The translations under genes and the position numbers were made by a program. DNA of 55,433 nt from Acetobacter conturbans (GTDB taxonomy: Bacteria > Pseudomonadota > Alphaproteobacteria > Acetobacterales > Acetobacteraceae): contig NZ_WOSY01000015.1 of assembly GCF_011516755.1 (NCBI RefSeq), forward strand, positions 1 to 55,433, given 5' to 3'. Positions 54,645-55,433 of the stretch are shown here, one piece after another. The notes under the pieces were generated by a model. It saw nothing but the letters and a program-made list of their open reading frames with translations. It was not told the origin of the DNA and made no database searches. Numbering within the stretch: the first letter of the stretch is position 1; each line of letters starts with the position of its first letter.

Positions 54645-55271
54645 TCAGTCCTCAGCGAAGGTCTTCACTTTTTTGTTCAGAACGGCAATGAGGCCATTCA
54701 CGCCACCAGACGACAGCGTGGAGCCAAAATCCGAACGCTGAGCAGCTGCCTGACTGATATGCCCTTCCAGAAGCACATCGACAATCTTCCAGCTGCCGTT
54801 TTCCTGCCGCATGACATAATCGATTTCCGTGCCGGGCATATTTTCATCAGAGCCGATATGCGTCGTTACGATCTGATCGGAACCGACAGGGGAGGGACGG
54901 ACATCGGAAGAAAGGGTGAATTTGGCCCCGGCCCCGCGCTTGAAACTCGAAAGGTAACGGGCAACCGTATATTCCCGGAAAACTGATAGAAGTTGCTGTT
55001 TCTCGTCAGCAGACAACTGCATGTAGCGGGATGCGCCGACCGATGAGCGCAGGACAGTTTCCAGATCGTAGGCCTGATCGACAACCGGCGTGAGTTTCGC
55101 GGAACGCTGGGTGAAATTTCCCGAGCCTTCCTGCTGAATCGAATCGAGCGCCTGATCCAGTGCCTGAATGGGGGTGGTGACGGCTGTCTGAGCATGGGCG
55201 GCGACGCCAGAAAAGGAGAGTGCGGCGCCGAACGCGAAAGCGGATAAAGTCGAGAGACGGAATTTGATCAT
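54645..55271 (-). CDS. hpnM: Periplasmic MlaC/Ttg2-like protein HpnM
   Basis: The 208-residue protein has a signal peptide (cleavage near AHA-QT, residue 27) and an MlaC-type lipid-binding domain with FTQRSAKLTPVVDQAYDLETVLR and VFREYTVARYLSSF. In hopanoid clusters this gene is called hpnM and is thought to help carry hopanoids between membranes, probably with an HpnN-type transporter. That partner is not in the window. It follows dxs by 5 bases and precedes hpnI. Confidence 0.85.
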   Translation of the reverse strand: MIKFRLSTLSAFAFGAALSFSGVAAHAQTAVTTPIQALDQALDSIQQEGSGNFTQRSAKLTPVVDQAYDLETVLRSSVGASRYMQLSADEKQQLLSVFREYTVARYLSSFKRGAGAKFTLSSDVRPSPVGSDQIVTTHIGSDENMPGTEIDYVMRQENGSWKIVDVLLEGHISQAAAQRSDFGSTLSSGGVNGLIAVLNKKVKTFAED

Positions 55272-55276
55272 GTTTC

Positions 55277-55433
55277 TTACGCTCCTGAGGCCATTTTCGC
55301 AGACGTCCGCTCCTGCCCGATTCCGACAGCGTTAAGGGCGGTTTTGACGATTTGTGGCGCGTTGAGTTGTGCGATGTTGTATTGCTCGAACTGGCTGTTG
55401 TGGTCGATGAACATGTCCGGGAGCGTCATTGTG
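55277..55433 (-). CDS. dxs: 1-deoxy-D-xylulose-5-phosphate synthase, C-terminal fragment
   Basis: The gene runs off the right edge. The 51 visible codons end at TAA 55277-55279. LPDMFIDHNSQFEQYNIAQL and IVKTAL match the C-terminus of Dxs (an LPDxFxDHxS motif and the final helix). Dxs makes DXP, the precursor for isoprenoids (hopanoids) and for pyridoxal phosphate. It is the first visible gene of the operon dxs-hpnM-hpnI-hpnJ-hpnK. Confidence 0.88.
   Translation of the reverse strand, partial: TMTLPDMFIDHNSQFEQYNIAQLNAPQIVKTALNAVGIGQERTSAKMASGA

Overview
The window looks like a chromosomal stretch from an acetic acid bacterium or close relative (Alphaproteobacteria, Acetobacteraceae). The evidence is moderately GC-rich coding sequence, a circularly permuted two-piece tmRNA with tag ANDNSEVLAVAA, an alphaproteobacterial SspB, a late aerobic cobalamin pathway (CobN, CobW, CobO, CobQ, CobB, CobC, CobD), and a hopanoid operon (hpnK, hpnJ, hpnI, hpnM) next to dxs. 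Genus is inference.

Layout. 1-1357: tail of exbD and a secreted TPR protein. 1914-5022: M20 peptidase, pdxA and pdxJ in one overlapping operon (DXP-dependent vitamin B6 synthesis). 5183-21064: a B12 locus with two cobalamin riboswitches. The first leads a DUF1636 protein, cobW and cobN. The second leads an outer-membrane receptor and a BtuF-C-D-like ABC importer. Between them are cobC, cobD and a minus-strand cobB-cobO-cobQ operon. 21073-25495: a Rieske oxygenase and its reductase, a LysR regulator and an APC permease, probably one catabolic module of unknown substrate.

25905-32106: an AT-rich integrative element of about 6.2 kb inserted in the 5' end of rlmJ. It is bounded by a 23-bp direct repeat that includes the rlmJ start codon. 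It carries a tyrosine integrase, a D5-like helicase, a separate primase-like protein, an iteron-like region that could be its replication origin, arm-type repeats at both ends, and one chimeric membrane-protein gene as the only cargo. Integration rebuilt rlmJ but gave it a new upstream region, and left a 13-codon stub at the old promoter. This is the most novel part of the window.

32085-49236: housekeeping genes for RNA modification (rlmJ, rsmD, an RsuA-family synthase, tadA), gpsA, a YigZ protein, a class-I glutamine amidotransferase-like hydrolase, a DegP protease, an MFS transporter, thyX, a CPBP protein, ssrA next to sspB, class-I fumarase, a VOC protein, tyrS and an alpha/beta hydrolase. 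49813-55433: a cysteine desulfurase facing the hopanoid operon dxs-hpnM-hpnI-hpnJ-hpnK on the minus strand.

Functional links: ssrA makes the degradation tag and SspB delivers tagged proteins to ClpXP. DXP made by Dxs is a substrate of PdxJ and the precursor of isoprenoids and so hopanoids. HpnJ is a radical SAM protein of the class with a B12-binding-type N-terminal domain, in a genome region rich in B12 genes. All calls come from reading the sequence. No database search, folding or phylogeny was run.
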